Positions 1 through 7,733 of a DNA stretch of 11,012 nt are shown piece by piece. Position numbers and translations under genes: made by a program. The stretch comes from Cyclobacteriaceae bacterium (GTDB lineage Bacteria > Bacteroidota > Bacteroidia > Cytophagales > Cyclobacteriaceae): assembly GCA_029861825.1 (NCBI GenBank), contig JAOTYN010000094.1, positions 1-11,012 of the forward strand, written 5' to 3'. Below the pieces are notes generated by a model that had not been told where the DNA came from, searched no databases, and saw only the letters and a program-made list of their open reading frames with translations. The first letter of the stretch is position 1; every line of letters starts with the position of its first letter.

Positions 1-1486
1 TACTATCTGCAATGGCTCTGGCATAGGGGGTTTGGGGGTATTGGGAAATATCCGTTAATTCGGGGTAAGTGGAACCAATGGGTCTACTATTTTTTCCTTT
101 CTTTCCATAATCTCCAATATCCTCTCTGGCCCAATTGGCAAGATCTTTAAGTCGTTGTACTACTTCGGGATACTCCTCAGCAAGATTTCGTGATTCACCT
201 ATATCCGTTTCCAAGTCAAAAAGGAGGTCTTCAGGTAAAATCTCTGCCTTTTGAGTAAACCAGGGGGCACATTCCCCGTAGATCCCGGGTCGTTTTTCTG
301 GGCGGGCAAAATGCAATTTCCATTTTCCTGCTCGAACAGCCTGTAGCCAGGTTCCTGCATAGTGGTAATAGACTTCATGAGGAATTTCCACCGGCTCTTG
401 CCCCATAATTAATGGGAGGAGATTTTTACCGTCAATTACCCGGTCATTGGGCAGCTCAGCGTGGGCCACGGCAGCAATGGTAGGTGCGATATCAATTATT
501 CCTACCACCTCCCGGGACACTGTAGCTGCCGGTATGGTACTTTTCCATCTCATGATACAAGGCACCCTGACCCCACCTTCCCAGGTAGATATTTTGCTTC
601 CTTTTAGTATTCCGGCACTTCCGGATTGATCCCCCTGTCCCGCCCAGGGACCGTTATCGGAAGCATAAATGATCAGGGTATTATCATCCAATCCTTCTTC
701 TCTCAATTTTGCTACTATTTGACCCACGCACCAGTCAATCTCTTCCACCGCATCGGCATACAGACTTACCCCACTTTTCCCTCTGAAATCCTCTCCAGGG
801 TAAATGGGAATATGTGGCATGGTATAGGCCAAATAGAGAAAGAATGCGGTGTCCTTGTTTTGGCTGATGAACTCCAAACTTTCTTTGGTAAAATCTTGTG
901 TCATACGGGAATGATCAGGACGCATGGTAAGCAGGGAGTCATTACGGTAAAAAGGGACAGCAAAATTTTCAAATTTCTGAGTCCCATTTACCAATCTAAT
1001 GCCGTAGAAATAGTCAAAACCCTGTCGATTGGGCCCAAATGCGTCTCGCTCTCCCAAGTGCCACTTGCCAACACAGGCAGTGACAAACCCTTCATTTTTA
1101 AGTAGTTCTGCTATAGTAATCTCATTGGGGTGTAAGCCGAACGGTGAGCCCCATAACTGAACGTCCGCAAATCCTGTGCGGGGAGCATAACAACCTGTCA
1201 ATAAAGCAGCACGGGTAGGAGAACAAATGGGGTGTACATAAAAGTCCGTGAACCTAATTCCTTCTGTTGCGAGCTGATCGATGTTGGGAGTATTAATAGT
1301 CCGTGAACCATAGCTACCAAGATCACCATAACCTTGATCATCTGCCAGGATTACAATGATATTTGGCTTGGCAGCGCTGGGTTCCTTTTTTACCGGTTTG
1401 ATATCACAAGAAATTAGAAGAATCAGGGCCCATGGCCACAACCTAGGTATCAATCCACTTACGTCGTCCATTTCTATCAATTTCAT
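1..1486 (-). CDS. S1-family sulfatase (arylsulfatase A-like), lipoprotein signal, C-terminus cut by window edge
   Basis: Predicted exported sulfatase that hydrolyses sulfate esters, probably on a polysaccharide or oligosaccharide. 495 residues are in the window and the frame is still open at base 1; S1 sulfatases are usually about 450-550 residues, so little is missing. The N-terminus (MKLIEMDDVSG..., hydrophobic stretch about 17-26) ends in a lipobox LISC with Cys27, suggesting membrane anchoring. Visible family residues: metal-binding Asp49-Asp50 in ILADDQGYGD; formylglycine motif CSPTR at 88-92 followed by AALLTG, canonical for maturation; GKWHLG with Lys141 and His143; His225; SDNG with Asp277 and Asn278; Lys298 before STWEGG. 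The start at 1486 was chosen because it lies 2 nt after the stop of the upstream sulfatase, implying co-transcription and perhaps coupled translation; Met6 (start at 1471) is an alternative that would remove two acidic-region residues but still keep the signal. Family assignment is secure; sulfated substrate and S1 subfamily are not determined. Confidence 0.93.
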   Translation of the reverse strand, partial: MKLIEMDDVSGLIPRLWPWALILLISCDIKPVKKEPSAAKPNIIVILADDQGYGDLGSYGSRTINTPNIDQLATEGIRFTDFYVHPICSPTRAALLTGCYAPRTGFADVQLWGSPFGLHPNEITIAELLKNEGFVTACVGKWHLGERDAFGPNRQGFDYFYGIRLVNGTQKFENFAVPFYRNDSLLTMRPDHSRMTQDFTKESLEFISQNKDTAFFLYLAYTMPHIPIYPGEDFRGKSGVSLYADAVEEIDWCVGQIVAKLREEGLDDNTLIIYASDNGPWAGQGDQSGSAGILKGSKISTWEGGVRVPCIMRWKSTIPAATVSREVVGIIDIAPTIAAVAHAELPNDRVIDGKNLLPLIMGQEPVEIPHEVYYHYAGTWLQAVRAGKWKLHFARPEKRPGIYGECAPWFTQKAEILPEDLLFDLETDIGESRNLAEEYPEVVQRLKDLANWAREDIGDYGKKGKNSRPIGSTYPELTDISQYPQTPYARAIADS

Positions 1487-1488
1487 AA

Positions 1489-2997
1489 TCAATTTATCTT
1501 CGACAAAGGTCTGGGACTATCCACCCAGCCTGCAGGCCTGCATTCAGCACTAAGTGAGTCTCCCTTCCCTAATTCTTTCTCAAAGGCTTGGAGGTAGCCT
1601 AGCAGTCGTTCGACAATTTCCGGATGATGGGCGGAAAGGTCCTGGGTTTCTCCAGGGTCAGTCTCCAGGTTATACAGAGCAGTGGATTGGGTTTGGGACT
1701 CATTTTTGTCTTTTGGACTGTTCGAAAGAATTTGATGATATTTCCAAGGCCCGGAGCGAACAGCTCTCAGCTCATTAAAGCGATGATAAAAAAATCGATC
1801 ATGGGGTGAGGTGGCACCAGGTTGACCTGAAAGAACCGGCCAAATATCTTTGCCGTCGATGGTACGATCCTGTGGAATATCCGCACCTGAGAGATTGGCG
1901 AAGGTAGGAAGCAAGTCCATGGCAGTAAGCAATTCACCGGTTTCAAATCCCGCAGGAATTTTGCCGGGCCACCAAGCCACGGCGGGGACTCGCATTCCTC
2001 CCTCAAAAGTGCTGCCTTTGCGACCTCTTAAAGGACCTGCATTACCCATTCCCTCTCTACCATAACCCCCGTCAGGACCATTGTCTGAGGTGAAAATTAT
2101 CAGCGTATTACTGTCAATTTTATGCTTCACTAAAGTCTCCATAATTTGTTTGACAGACCAATCAATTTCACTGATTGCTTGGGGATAAAGGCTACCGCGC
2201 ACGGAATAATTTACTGAACCATTTTCCATTGCAATGAGCGTTTGTAAGGAATCCGATACCGTTTCCATGAATTCCGGAGAAACATGCACCGGATGGTGAG
2301 GAATGGGGTGAGGAACGTAAAGAAAAAATGGCTCTTCTTTATGCTGGTCTATGAATCGGACCGCCCGCTCAGTGATTCGTTTTGTTAAATAATCGGCATC
2401 AGGATCCATCTCCACTACAGTTTCACCGTCTAGCAGTGGCAAGGGAGGAAACTGGAAATGTTCCTGTCTGGGATGAAAGGGATGGATGTCGTGGCTGTAA
2501 AGAATACCGAAAAATTCGTCGAATCCCTGTCGGGTGGGTAAAAACTCAGCTTGGTCACCAAGGTGCCATTTCCCGAAAATTCCCGTTGCATACCCCTGCT
2601 TATTTAGAATTTCTGCGATGGTGATTTCGTCTGGATGGAGTCCTTTGGGATCATTGGCCAAAAGTACTAGAAAATTAGAACCGGTGGCCAGGTCAACTCG
2701 CTTGGGATAACTTCCAACCATTAAGGCAGCCCTGGAGGATGTACAAACGGGTGCAGCGACATAGAAACTGGTTAGTTTAGCACCTTCACTGGCCAGTCGA
2801 TCGATATTCGGTGTGCTTAGGTGCTTGGCACCAAAACAACTTAAATCCCCATAGCCCTGATCATCGGTAAAAAGGACAATAAAATTAGGTAGACGTTCCG
2901 CTTTAGATCTTAAGGTTGAATCATTGCTTTTGGGGGCGCAACCTGTAAGCGAGAAGAGCCATCCGAATGTAAAAAAAATTCCAATACAATCATTCAT
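1489..2997 (-). CDS. S1-family sulfatase (arylsulfatase A / GalNAc-6-sulfatase-like) with atypical CTSSR active-site motif
   Basis: 502-residue predicted exported sulfatase, full length for the family. The short signal has no Lys/Arg at its start (MNDC) and ends in lipobox LTGC with Cys20; no in-frame upstream start exists before a TAG at about 3013-3015, so the start at 2997 is kept. Metal Asp45-Asp46 (FTDDQGYGD), GKWHLG (Lys143, His145), His234, SDNG (Asp305, Asn306) and Lys327 before GSTFEGG are all present. The region after GKWHLG (FFGILYSHDIHPFHP, then PPLPLLDG) resembles arylsulfatase A and N-acetylgalactosamine-6-sulfatase types. The odd point is the formylglycine motif: residues 85-89 read CTSSR, with Ser where Pro (or Ala) is expected, so maturation efficiency is uncertain. 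It follows the GH116 gene by 42 nt and precedes the next sulfatase by 2 nt, so the three probably form one transcript. Specific substrate is unknown. Confidence 0.94.
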   Translation of the reverse strand: MNDCIGIFFTFGWLFSLTGCAPKSNDSTLRSKAERLPNFIVLFTDDQGYGDLSCFGAKHLSTPNIDRLASEGAKLTSFYVAAPVCTSSRAALMVGSYPKRVDLATGSNFLVLLANDPKGLHPDEITIAEILNKQGYATGIFGKWHLGDQAEFLPTRQGFDEFFGILYSHDIHPFHPRQEHFQFPPLPLLDGETVVEMDPDADYLTKRITERAVRFIDQHKEEPFFLYVPHPIPHHPVHVSPEFMETVSDSLQTLIAMENGSVNYSVRGSLYPQAISEIDWSVKQIMETLVKHKIDSNTLIIFTSDNGPDGGYGREGMGNAGPLRGRKGSTFEGGMRVPAVAWWPGKIPAGFETGELLTAMDLLPTFANLSGADIPQDRTIDGKDIWPVLSGQPGATSPHDRFFYHRFNELRAVRSGPWKYHQILSNSPKDKNESQTQSTALYNLETDPGETQDLSAHHPEIVERLLGYLQAFEKELGKGDSLSAECRPAGWVDSPRPLSKIN

Positions 2998-3039
2998 AGG
3001 ATGACGGCTTTTCTAATCTGTCCCTAAGGATAATTTTCA

Positions 3040-5754
3040 TTATTCATTCTTTTCAACTTCAAATTCAATGACCTGTCCGGATTCAAGACGTTTCGTATCT
3101 TCAAATTCTACCTGTCCATAGCCATTCAGGGCAAAACTATCTAAGCTTAAATCCCCATTTAGTGAACTGAGACGCACTGATTTGGTTGCTTCACCGTCTG
3201 TTATTTCCACCTTCCCATATTGATAGCCATTGGACCAAAAGTACCTACCTGGTTTGTCATTAAAATTCATAGATTTGTCAACTGCTGAATAATTAAAACC
3301 TGTAATTGCTAAGACTCCCCCCCAAGCAATCATTGACCTGGCATAGTGGTTACCATATTCGGCTTCATTAAATGGGCTTCTCTTCAATCCATCATACCGG
3401 TTTCTTATATTTTGTATACATTTCAGTCCATTGTCGATCTGACCTTCATACAACATACCAATGGCTGCGGTATACTCAAATCCTGTCATTACTTCAGTAA
3501 AATATGGGAAAGGGGTGGTTGGGCGCTCCCCCGGGTAACCTGCCATTAACAATGCTGCTTCTTCCCCAAGGGCATAAGAGCGCATAAAATTAGTGTGGTC
3601 TTTCAGCGACTCCTTGTAGTTATATTTCATGATGGCATCGTGGGTTTTCTTAATATTGTCTTCGTCTGCCAGGTAGCCCAATCCTATTATATGCGACATC
3701 ACCTGTCCAATCAATTGATCCACCAAAACTCCTTTACCCAACTGATAATCAGGTTTAGTAAGGTCTTTAGAGCCCATCCCAACCATTAGGCTGGGGGCAA
3801 CATTACTTTGCTTCATCGGTGGACAAACGTCCTGCTCATAGTATTCTCCATTAAAAAGGTTATCGTCCATCCATTGGGAACCTTTCGCATAGAGCGTCCT
3901 GCAGGTTTTGGCAAATGCCTGATCACCCTGGTAACTGGCCATTTCTTCGCATGCCCGTAAGGCACCCAGGTACCAAAACCCCATTTGTGGATTGGGGCCA
4001 AAATACTCAACATCCATAGTATTGTGCTGGGAGCCTTCCATCACGCCATCCTTGTCGGCATCCCAGCCACCTGGTATCCAACTAAACTCCAATGACTTTT
4101 TAACCTTGGGCCAGTATGTTTTGAGAAATTCATCATCGCCTGAGAGTTGCCATTCGCGGTAAAACTGCATAATACTGCCCATTTGCCCGTCGGCGGCAGG
4201 AAGGCCCCATTCTTTGGCATGTTCTTCCAAGGGCAGATAAACCCTAAAGCTCATCAAGCCGTCATCATCAGTAGCGTAACCAAACTCTACATCTCGCATT
4301 GTTTTAGCTAATTCACCAAACAGAAAAGCGGTAGTCTGCTCATAATTCCATACATGTGTACAAGAGCCAAAACATGCCCCTTCATTCTCGAAACTTCCTT
4401 CCCATCCCAAAAATTGACCATCTTTTATTCGAAAAGCCAATTGGGTGCGTAAATGAGCCAAATTAAAAAGCGCGGCTTCTTTTACTACTTCAGGGACATC
4501 ACTCTCAATAAAAGCATTTACGAATTTCTTAGTGCCATTTTCCAATTGTTCTAATCGCGGTTGGGTCTTTTTCAACACATCCCACGAATCAGCATATTGC
4601 GTAGTGTAATAATTGCCAACAGTAGCATCAACTTCTTTTGTCCAACCACCACTCCAGGCTGGCCGGTTTGGAAAGTGCCAGGAGATTAAAAATTCGAAGT
4701 CTTCGGTTTGGCCTGGGTTCAAAATTGTCTTTACCGCTAAAGAGCCAATCGGGGCATCTTCTTCAATAGTAGGCCGATTCTCCAAAACGCCATCATCTGT
4801 GAAATCGTCCCAATAATCGAGTGATGAGCTTCCCCACTGTATAGGTTTCCAGCTAGTGCGATATGATATCTCTTTGTCGCTAGTGGTCACAAGACTCAAA
4901 GTACCCCACTGCTCACTGTTATTAGGAACTCCATTAGATGTGTAATGTATCCCTCGCATTCCAGCCCCTTCGCGGTAGGAATTGACATTTTTATTGGCCT
5001 TCCCTTTAAAGCCATCATATCCGATAAAGTTTTGAATCACGCCACCAATTGAAATGGTGATCGGTTTGTCCCCTGTATTCGTGACTTTATAACGTAAAAC
5101 AGCAATAGGTATACTGCTGTCATCCACATTTCCCGGTATGAGCGGATTGAAGGCACCCACTTCAACATCAATTGGCAAACTTGGATCACTTAATAGAGCC
5201 TCTCCAAAGGGATAAGCTGTCCTAAATGTAGCCGATTTGAAACGTGGTAGACCATGGTTTGCTAATACCGACCCCTGGCTTCCTTCATAATCCGCATCAG
5301 AGAGGGGGCCTTCCAGCAAACGGGCTGTTTTCATGGTTCCATCGTCCAGATATACGGCAAAAAATGGAGTCCGCTGATTCCTTGATTCAGGAACCAACCA
5401 TGGATTGAAACCTTTGGCCGGACGGTTCATAATTTCCCAATCCCGCAGTCCACCGCGTCCGGTCAGAGATATCGTCCCCGTGCCAATACCGCCAATCGGC
5501 ATGGCAATGCGTTGCACATGATCCTCATCGTATTGCTTTAAAACCGGCCATTCTGATAGAGTCATCTTATTTCCTGCTTCTATGGCAGATGATGGTTCGG
5601 TGATTTCGGCGTTATCCTGGCAGGCCCAAGTAAAATTTAACAGAAATAAAGAAATCATTAAAGATCCTGCATTAAAGATCTTACCCGTAAACCTTGTGCT
5701 CCGGATTAGCTGTTTTTGTGTATTGGTGTGGTCTTCTTGTCCGAGTTTTAACAT
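3040..5754 (-). CDS. Exported GH116 family glycosidase (GBA2-like, beta-glycosidase)
   Basis: 904-residue predicted retaining beta-glycosidase of family GH116. Characterised members include beta-glucosidases, beta-xylosidases, N-acetylglucosaminidases and animal glucosylceramidase GBA2. The N-terminal GH116 beta-domain covers roughly residues 80-400 (MPIGGIGTGTISLTGRGGLRDWE at its start) and the (alpha/alpha)6 catalytic domain roughly 415-820. By motif comparison with TxGH116 of Thermoanaerobacterium, the nucleophile is Glu452 in GWEGSFENEG and the acid/base is Asp581 in HNTMDVEYFGPN; the sugar-binding region PFNEAEYGNHYARSM (about 794-808) is also present. Residues 1-45 form a long signal: Arg/Lys-containing n-region, hydrophobic 31-41, then TWAC with Cys45, a weak lipobox. 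A start at Met33 would lose the positive charges, so the start at 5754 is preferred; an in-frame TAA lies just upstream. It heads a likely transcript with the two following sulfatases. Export places it in the periplasm or on a membrane. Sugar specificity cannot be read from sequence. Confidence 0.95.
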   Translation of the reverse strand: MLKLGQEDHTNTQKQLIRSTRFTGKIFNAGSLMISLFLLNFTWACQDNAEITEPSSAIEAGNKMTLSEWPVLKQYDEDHVQRIAMPIGGIGTGTISLTGRGGLRDWEIMNRPAKGFNPWLVPESRNQRTPFFAVYLDDGTMKTARLLEGPLSDADYEGSQGSVLANHGLPRFKSATFRTAYPFGEALLSDPSLPIDVEVGAFNPLIPGNVDDSSIPIAVLRYKVTNTGDKPITISIGGVIQNFIGYDGFKGKANKNVNSYREGAGMRGIHYTSNGVPNNSEQWGTLSLVTTSDKEISYRTSWKPIQWGSSSLDYWDDFTDDGVLENRPTIEEDAPIGSLAVKTILNPGQTEDFEFLISWHFPNRPAWSGGWTKEVDATVGNYYTTQYADSWDVLKKTQPRLEQLENGTKKFVNAFIESDVPEVVKEAALFNLAHLRTQLAFRIKDGQFLGWEGSFENEGACFGSCTHVWNYEQTTAFLFGELAKTMRDVEFGYATDDDGLMSFRVYLPLEEHAKEWGLPAADGQMGSIMQFYREWQLSGDDEFLKTYWPKVKKSLEFSWIPGGWDADKDGVMEGSQHNTMDVEYFGPNPQMGFWYLGALRACEEMASYQGDQAFAKTCRTLYAKGSQWMDDNLFNGEYYEQDVCPPMKQSNVAPSLMVGMGSKDLTKPDYQLGKGVLVDQLIGQVMSHIIGLGYLADEDNIKKTHDAIMKYNYKESLKDHTNFMRSYALGEEAALLMAGYPGERPTTPFPYFTEVMTGFEYTAAIGMLYEGQIDNGLKCIQNIRNRYDGLKRSPFNEAEYGNHYARSMIAWGGVLAITGFNYSAVDKSMNFNDKPGRYFWSNGYQYGKVEITDGEATKSVRLSSLNGDLSLDSFALNGYGQVEFEDTKRLESGQVIEFEVEKNE

Positions 5755-6132
5755 TCCGCATCTATTTTAAAATTTATATTTAACCTTAGTAGCCATGTTT
5801 GGAGGTACTGATGGAAAATGCCTCAACATTGAAAATCCTAAACATAATTGTTTCTTCTAATGATCTGAATTCTAAGGGCTTCACTTTTCTCCTGATTCCT
5901 GCAATTATTCCCCAAACTGCTACATGGAGATGGTGTTGGCATAGCTTTGATAAGAAGGAAATTTTTAGCCCTTTTTACTACCTCTTATCTGTCAATTCCT
6001 TATGAATATTTGACAACACCATTATTATGGCTTAAGTGCTGGTTTCAAAACCGAGGCATTTCATTTCAATCAAGAACTGTCGTCAGTATTTTGATATCTG
6101 ATTTTACTTAATCAACTTAATGGATTCAGTCA
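5755..6132. other. 378-nt intergenic region upstream of the GH116 gene
   Basis: This AT-rich gap separates the stop of the CGPSR sulfatase from the start of the GH116 gene, both on the minus strand. It holds a nested inverted repeat (listed separately), a 12-bp palindrome ggtttcaaaacc at 6041-6052, and a very AT-rich stretch just before the GH116 start (about 5761-5781). A transcription start for the GH116-sulfatase-sulfatase group is expected here because the gap is large, but I see no good match to the Bacteroidota TAnnTTTG element with a partner about 20 nt upstream; the nearest is TATGTTTA on the minus strand at about 5842-5849, without a convincing upstream element. No terminator with a T-run was seen after the sulfatase stop. 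Confidence 0.6.
5930..6022. repeat. Nested inverted repeat in intergenic region (possible structured RNA, operator or small element)
   Basis: Outer arms: atggtgttg at 5930-5938 and caacaccat at 6014-6022 are perfect 9-bp reverse complements; allowing one mismatch they extend inward to 12 bp (5930-5941 with 6011-6022). Inside lies a second inverted pair, gataagaagg at 5949-5958 with cctcttatc at 5981-5989, complementary with a one-base bulge. The two pairs nest correctly, as in a two-stem RNA or a small palindromic element. Neither stem is followed by a T-run on either strand, so it is not a simple intrinsic terminator. No direct repeat flanks it clearly. Function is unknown; chance pairing in AT-rich DNA remains possible. 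Confidence 0.4.
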
Positions 6133-7626
6133 TTATTCCTCCCTGACTGGGATAGCGTGGATGTCTCCAGGAAATCCATTCAAATCATGCTCATCCTTGC
6201 CAATCATATTCCAATCACCTAATTCTTGGCGGGCAACCTTCGCCTCTTGTAATAATTCCATCACTACATCAGGAAATTCCTGCGCAAGGTCTACTTGTTC
6301 CTCAACATCTTGTTCCAAGTTGAACAACATAGGAACGTTTAAAGAATCGATGGTTCCCCTCCCCCAATTTCGGCCAGCATAAAATGGTACTGATTTAGGT
6401 GTTCTGGTCAAGTGTAGTTTCCATGGACCTTTTCTGATGGTTTGCAAATTTTTTCCTTGATAGCTGTATAGCACCTCATGAGGCGATTTTGCATTTTTTA
6501 TATTAGCCAGTAATGGCCAAATATTTTTACCATCAACAACCTTATTCTCTGGCATTTTTGCCCCGGCTAGATGTGCTATGGTTGGGAAGATATCCATTGA
6601 GCTGACAAGTTCATCAGAAACTTGTCCGGCTGGAATGTGTCCCGGGTATTTCACAATACCGGGTACCCGATGGCCTCCTTCAAATGTATTGAATTTACTT
6701 CCTCTAAGGGGCCAGGCGCTCCCCGCAGAATGCACCTTATCATCGGTAAGCCAAGGACCATTATCGGAGGTAAAAAATATCACAGTATTGTTTGTCATGC
6801 CCAATTTCTCAAGTTCACTGACTATTTCCCCAATATGCCAATCAAGCTCCCGTACCATTGCAGAGTAAACTGTTTGGTGTATTCCACCATTGTTTTCCAT
6901 TCTTGCATCCCACTCTTCTTCAGTGGTAAATCTTTTGCTAGGCTCCCAGGGACCGTGCACCAAGTAGTGAGACAAATACATAAAAAAGGGGGAATTTTCT
7001 TCTTTTGCTTTGTTCATAAACTTTTTGGCATCATCGGTAATCAACTGATGCATATTTTCATAATGTACGCTGTCTTTGGTTAAGGAGTCCCCTTTAAAGA
7101 TCCTACCCTTTTTACCGATGGCAAAATTGTGCATTTCTCCAAAATACTGATCAAAACCATGCCGTAGCGGTCGATAATCATAGTGCTCTCCCATGTGCCA
7201 TTTACCAATGGCAGCGGTGGCGTAGCCCATTGGTTTAAGCAATTCGGCAATGGTTACTTCATCCTGATATAGTCCCAGGTGTTCATACTGTTGCGGTTCC
7301 CATGGATGTGAAACCACTACGAATCCATTTCTGGGCGGATACCGCCCGGTAAGAATAGAGGCCCTTGAAGGGCCGCAGACCGAATTTGCTGATTGCCAGT
7401 CGGTAAAACGTATTCCCTCCATGGCCAACTTATCTATATTGGGTGTTTGAATGCTCTTATTTTTCGTATTGTAGCAACCCAAATCATTGTAGCCCAAGTC
7501 ATCAACTAAAATGACAATTACATTGGGTGGTAATGGCTCGGCCTTTTTATCCGGGTTACCACAAGAGAGTAAAGCGGCAAGACAAACAAGAGACGGTATC
7601 TTAACTTCGTATTTGAATTTTTTCAT
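6133..7626 (-). CDS. S1-family sulfatase with canonical CGPSR motif, lipoprotein signal
   Basis: 497-residue predicted exported sulfatase, full length. The N-terminus MKKFKYEVKIPS is positively charged, followed by a hydrophobic stretch (13-20) and LLSC with Cys22, then GNPDKK, a typical Bacteroidota lipoprotein start; Leu at the -2 position makes the lipobox slightly non-standard. Family residues in order: Asp42-Asp43 (LVDDLGYND), formylglycine Cys84 in CGPSR followed by ASILTG, GKWHMG (Lys142, His144), His224, SDNG (Asp288, Asn289) and Lys311 before FNTFEGG. The C-terminal part has the usual VDGKNIWPLL and GPWKLHL patterns. It differs from the two other sulfatases in the residues around the active-site Cys and in the insert after GKWHMG, so it probably removes a different sulfate or acts on a different sugar. 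It lies 107 nt after the GH94-like gene and is followed by a 378-nt gap, so it may be the last gene of the upstream transcript or be transcribed from its own promoter. Confidence 0.94.
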   Translation of the reverse strand: MKKFKYEVKIPSLVCLAALLSCGNPDKKAEPLPPNVIVILVDDLGYNDLGCYNTKNKSIQTPNIDKLAMEGIRFTDWQSANSVCGPSRASILTGRYPPRNGFVVVSHPWEPQQYEHLGLYQDEVTIAELLKPMGYATAAIGKWHMGEHYDYRPLRHGFDQYFGEMHNFAIGKKGRIFKGDSLTKDSVHYENMHQLITDDAKKFMNKAKEENSPFFMYLSHYLVHGPWEPSKRFTTEEEWDARMENNGGIHQTVYSAMVRELDWHIGEIVSELEKLGMTNNTVIFFTSDNGPWLTDDKVHSAGSAWPLRGSKFNTFEGGHRVPGIVKYPGHIPAGQVSDELVSSMDIFPTIAHLAGAKMPENKVVDGKNIWPLLANIKNAKSPHEVLYSYQGKNLQTIRKGPWKLHLTRTPKSVPFYAGRNWGRGTIDSLNVPMLFNLEQDVEEQVDLAQEFPDVVMELLQEAKVARQELGDWNMIGKDEHDLNGFPGDIHAIPVREE

Positions 7627-7653
7627 TACCTGTTAATTGATGTTCAACTTTTC

Positions 7654-7685
7654 CAAGTCTACTTTACTAGGACAATGCCGTCAAT
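7654..7685 (-). promoter_or_regulatory. Possible Bacteroidota-type promoter for the CGPSR sulfatase
   Basis: On the minus strand the gap contains ATTG (7685-7682), then 20 nt, then TAGACTTG (7661-7654), which matches the Bacteroidota -7 consensus TAnnTTTG except for one base. The element ends 27 nt before the start codon at 7626, a sensible distance. The match is imperfect and short motifs of this kind arise often in AT-rich DNA, so this is a candidate only. Confidence 0.25.
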
Positions 7686-7697
7686 GTTATTTTACTT

Positions 7698-7719
7698 CAA
7701 ATGGGACTTTAGTCATTTG
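7698..7719. repeat. Small imperfect hairpin after the GH94-like gene
   Basis: Plus-strand caaatg (7698-7703) pairs with catttg (7714-7719), and the inner bases ac/gt extend the stem after a two-base GG bulge, leaving a small loop. It begins about 15 nt after the stop codon of the GH94-like gene on the minus strand. There is no T-run after it in that direction, so it could slow RNA decay or be a weak attenuator, but it is not a convincing intrinsic terminator. Confidence 0.25.
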
Positions 7720-7733
7720 TATGCAATCCAGCT

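Noticed and set aside
626..1105. 159-codon plus-strand frame
   Set aside because: Lies antisense within the CSPTR sulfatase, whose catalytic motifs are intact; the frame has no domain of its own.
3317..3323. Run of seven C on the plus strand (seven G in the GH116 gene), a possible slippage or phase-variation site
   Set aside because: The frame is intact on both sides and encodes the conserved AWGGVLA segment; seven bases is too short to argue for programmed switching.
5811..6005. 64-codon plus-strand frame in the 378-nt gap, preceded by a good GGAGG five bases before its ATG
   Set aside because: It points against all other genes, has no recognisable domain, overlaps the inverted repeat, and Bacteroidota genes rarely depend on such a Shine-Dalgarno; likely chance, though it is the only small frame with a strong-looking ribosome site.
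6041..6052. Palindrome ggtttcaaaacc as a regulator operator
   Set aside because: Only five-base arms and a single copy; too weak to call a binding site.
6622..7083. 153-codon plus-strand frame
   Set aside because: Antisense shadow of the CGPSR sulfatase; composition is unlike a real protein.
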